6,947 nucleotides of DNA from the NCBI GenBank assembly GCA_018241985.1, contig JAFECV010000115.1, positions 1 through 6,947 of the forward strand, in the 5' to 3' direction. Origin of the DNA: Pseudomonadota bacterium. Lineage in GTDB: Bacteria; Pseudomonadota; Gammaproteobacteria; Burkholderiales; Burkholderiaceae_C. Shown here in pieces: positions 6,775 through 6,947 of the stretch. A program made the position numbers and the translations under genes. The notes beneath the pieces were generated by a model, which was given only the letters and a program-made list of their open reading frames with translations, was not told where the DNA came from and searched no databases. Positions within the stretch are counted from its first letter, which is position 1, and each line of letters begins with the position of its first letter.

Positions 6775-6947
6775 GGAGTGATGATTCGATTGTTGATGGC
6801 GGTGGCATCGGGGATGGGCGAAACAGCGGCTGGAAGCAACGGCTTTTCCAGGTTCAGGCTGCCGAAGCGTTCTGCGCGCGCGTCAGGCAATCCAGGCGGC
6901 AACGCGATCCGTGGCGCAATCCGTCACGGGGGGTCAACTGCTCGACA
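6763..6947. other. Gene-free stretch upstream of flgG
   Basis: I see no gene I can support in these 185 bases. On the minus strand all three frames contain stops (6934-6936, 6924-6926 and 6854-6856). None of the residues before those stops shows the conserved FlgF C-terminal region, so any flgF end would occupy at most the last few bases at the right edge. A weak inverted repeat (CCGTG at 6909-6913, CACGG at 6925-6929, 11-nt loop) is present without a U-tract. The stretch holds the sigma-54-like element described separately. Confidence 0.6.
6835..6850 (-). promoter_or_regulatory. Candidate sigma-54 (RpoN) promoter for flgG onward
   Basis: The minus strand reads TGGAAAAGCCGTTGCT. It has the invariant GG and GC dinucleotides with exactly 10 nt between them and a perfect TTGCT -12 half. 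The -24 half (TGGAAAA) departs from the TGGCACG consensus at the fourth and sixth bases. Transcription would start near 6825, leaving a leader of about 63 nt before flgG. Sigma-54 drives mid-class flagellar operons in Pseudomonas and relatives. Activity here is inferred from a pattern match, and I cannot see an activator site. Confidence 0.4.

Noticed and set aside
6909..6929. Inverted repeat CCGTG/CACGG that could be a terminator after an upstream gene.
   Set aside because: The stem is 5 bp with an 11-nt loop and no T-run follows in either direction, so it is too weak to call.
6781..6947. A plus-strand frame from an ATG at 6781 that stays open to the right edge (about 55 codons), divergent from flgG.
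   Set aside because: The GGAG before the ATG is only 2 nt away, the product is Arg/Gly-rich without recognisable motifs, and GC-rich sequence often stays open this long. Sequence to the right would be needed to revive it.
1..6947. Signs of a mobile element, CRISPR array, tRNA/rRNA or an undescribed accessory system.
   Set aside because: No terminal repeats, transposase fragments, regularly spaced repeats or RNA gene signatures were seen. The window is almost completely filled by six intact conserved flagellar genes.

Overview
The window is a run of six flagellar genes, all on the minus strand. In transcription order (right to left) they are flgG, flgH, flgI, flgJ, flgK and flgL. They encode the distal rod, the L-ring, the P-ring, the rod cap/peptidoglycan hydrolase and the two hook-filament junction proteins. 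The DNA is GC-rich. P- and L-ring genes mean a Gram-negative with an outer membrane. A FlgJ fused to a glucosaminidase domain is typical of beta- and gammaproteobacteria. A Burkholderiales-like betaproteobacterium seems most likely, but I cannot name a genus from this sequence.

Layout: 6763-6947 has no supported gene. It holds a sigma-54-like promoter candidate (6835-6850) facing flgG. flgG (5977-6762) is followed after 19 bp by flgH (5283-5957). A 69-bp gap containing two small inverted repeats leads to flgI (4071-5213). flgI overlaps flgJ (3205-4071) by one base in a TGATG junction. flgK (1231-3192) starts 12 bp after flgJ and flgL (6-1202) starts 28 bp after flgK. flgL ends 5 bp from the left edge, so no terminator can be assessed. 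Spacing and shared orientation suggest one transcription unit.

How the genes work together: FlgJ caps the growing rod and its C-terminal domain cuts peptidoglycan so the rod can cross the wall. FlgG builds the distal rod. FlgI and FlgH form the P- and L-ring bushing in the periplasm/peptidoglycan layer and the outer membrane. FlgK and FlgL are added at the hook tip and join hook to filament.

All six genes look intact, with conserved ends and motifs. I found no mobile element, CRISPR array, tRNA or rRNA, and no undescribed system. Points worth a second look are the possible promoter and gene-free stretch directly upstream of flgG, recurring insert modules shared by FlgK and FlgL, a lone cysteine in FlgI, a substitution in the FlgG-specific segment, and the missing Shine-Dalgarno with hairpins before flgI.
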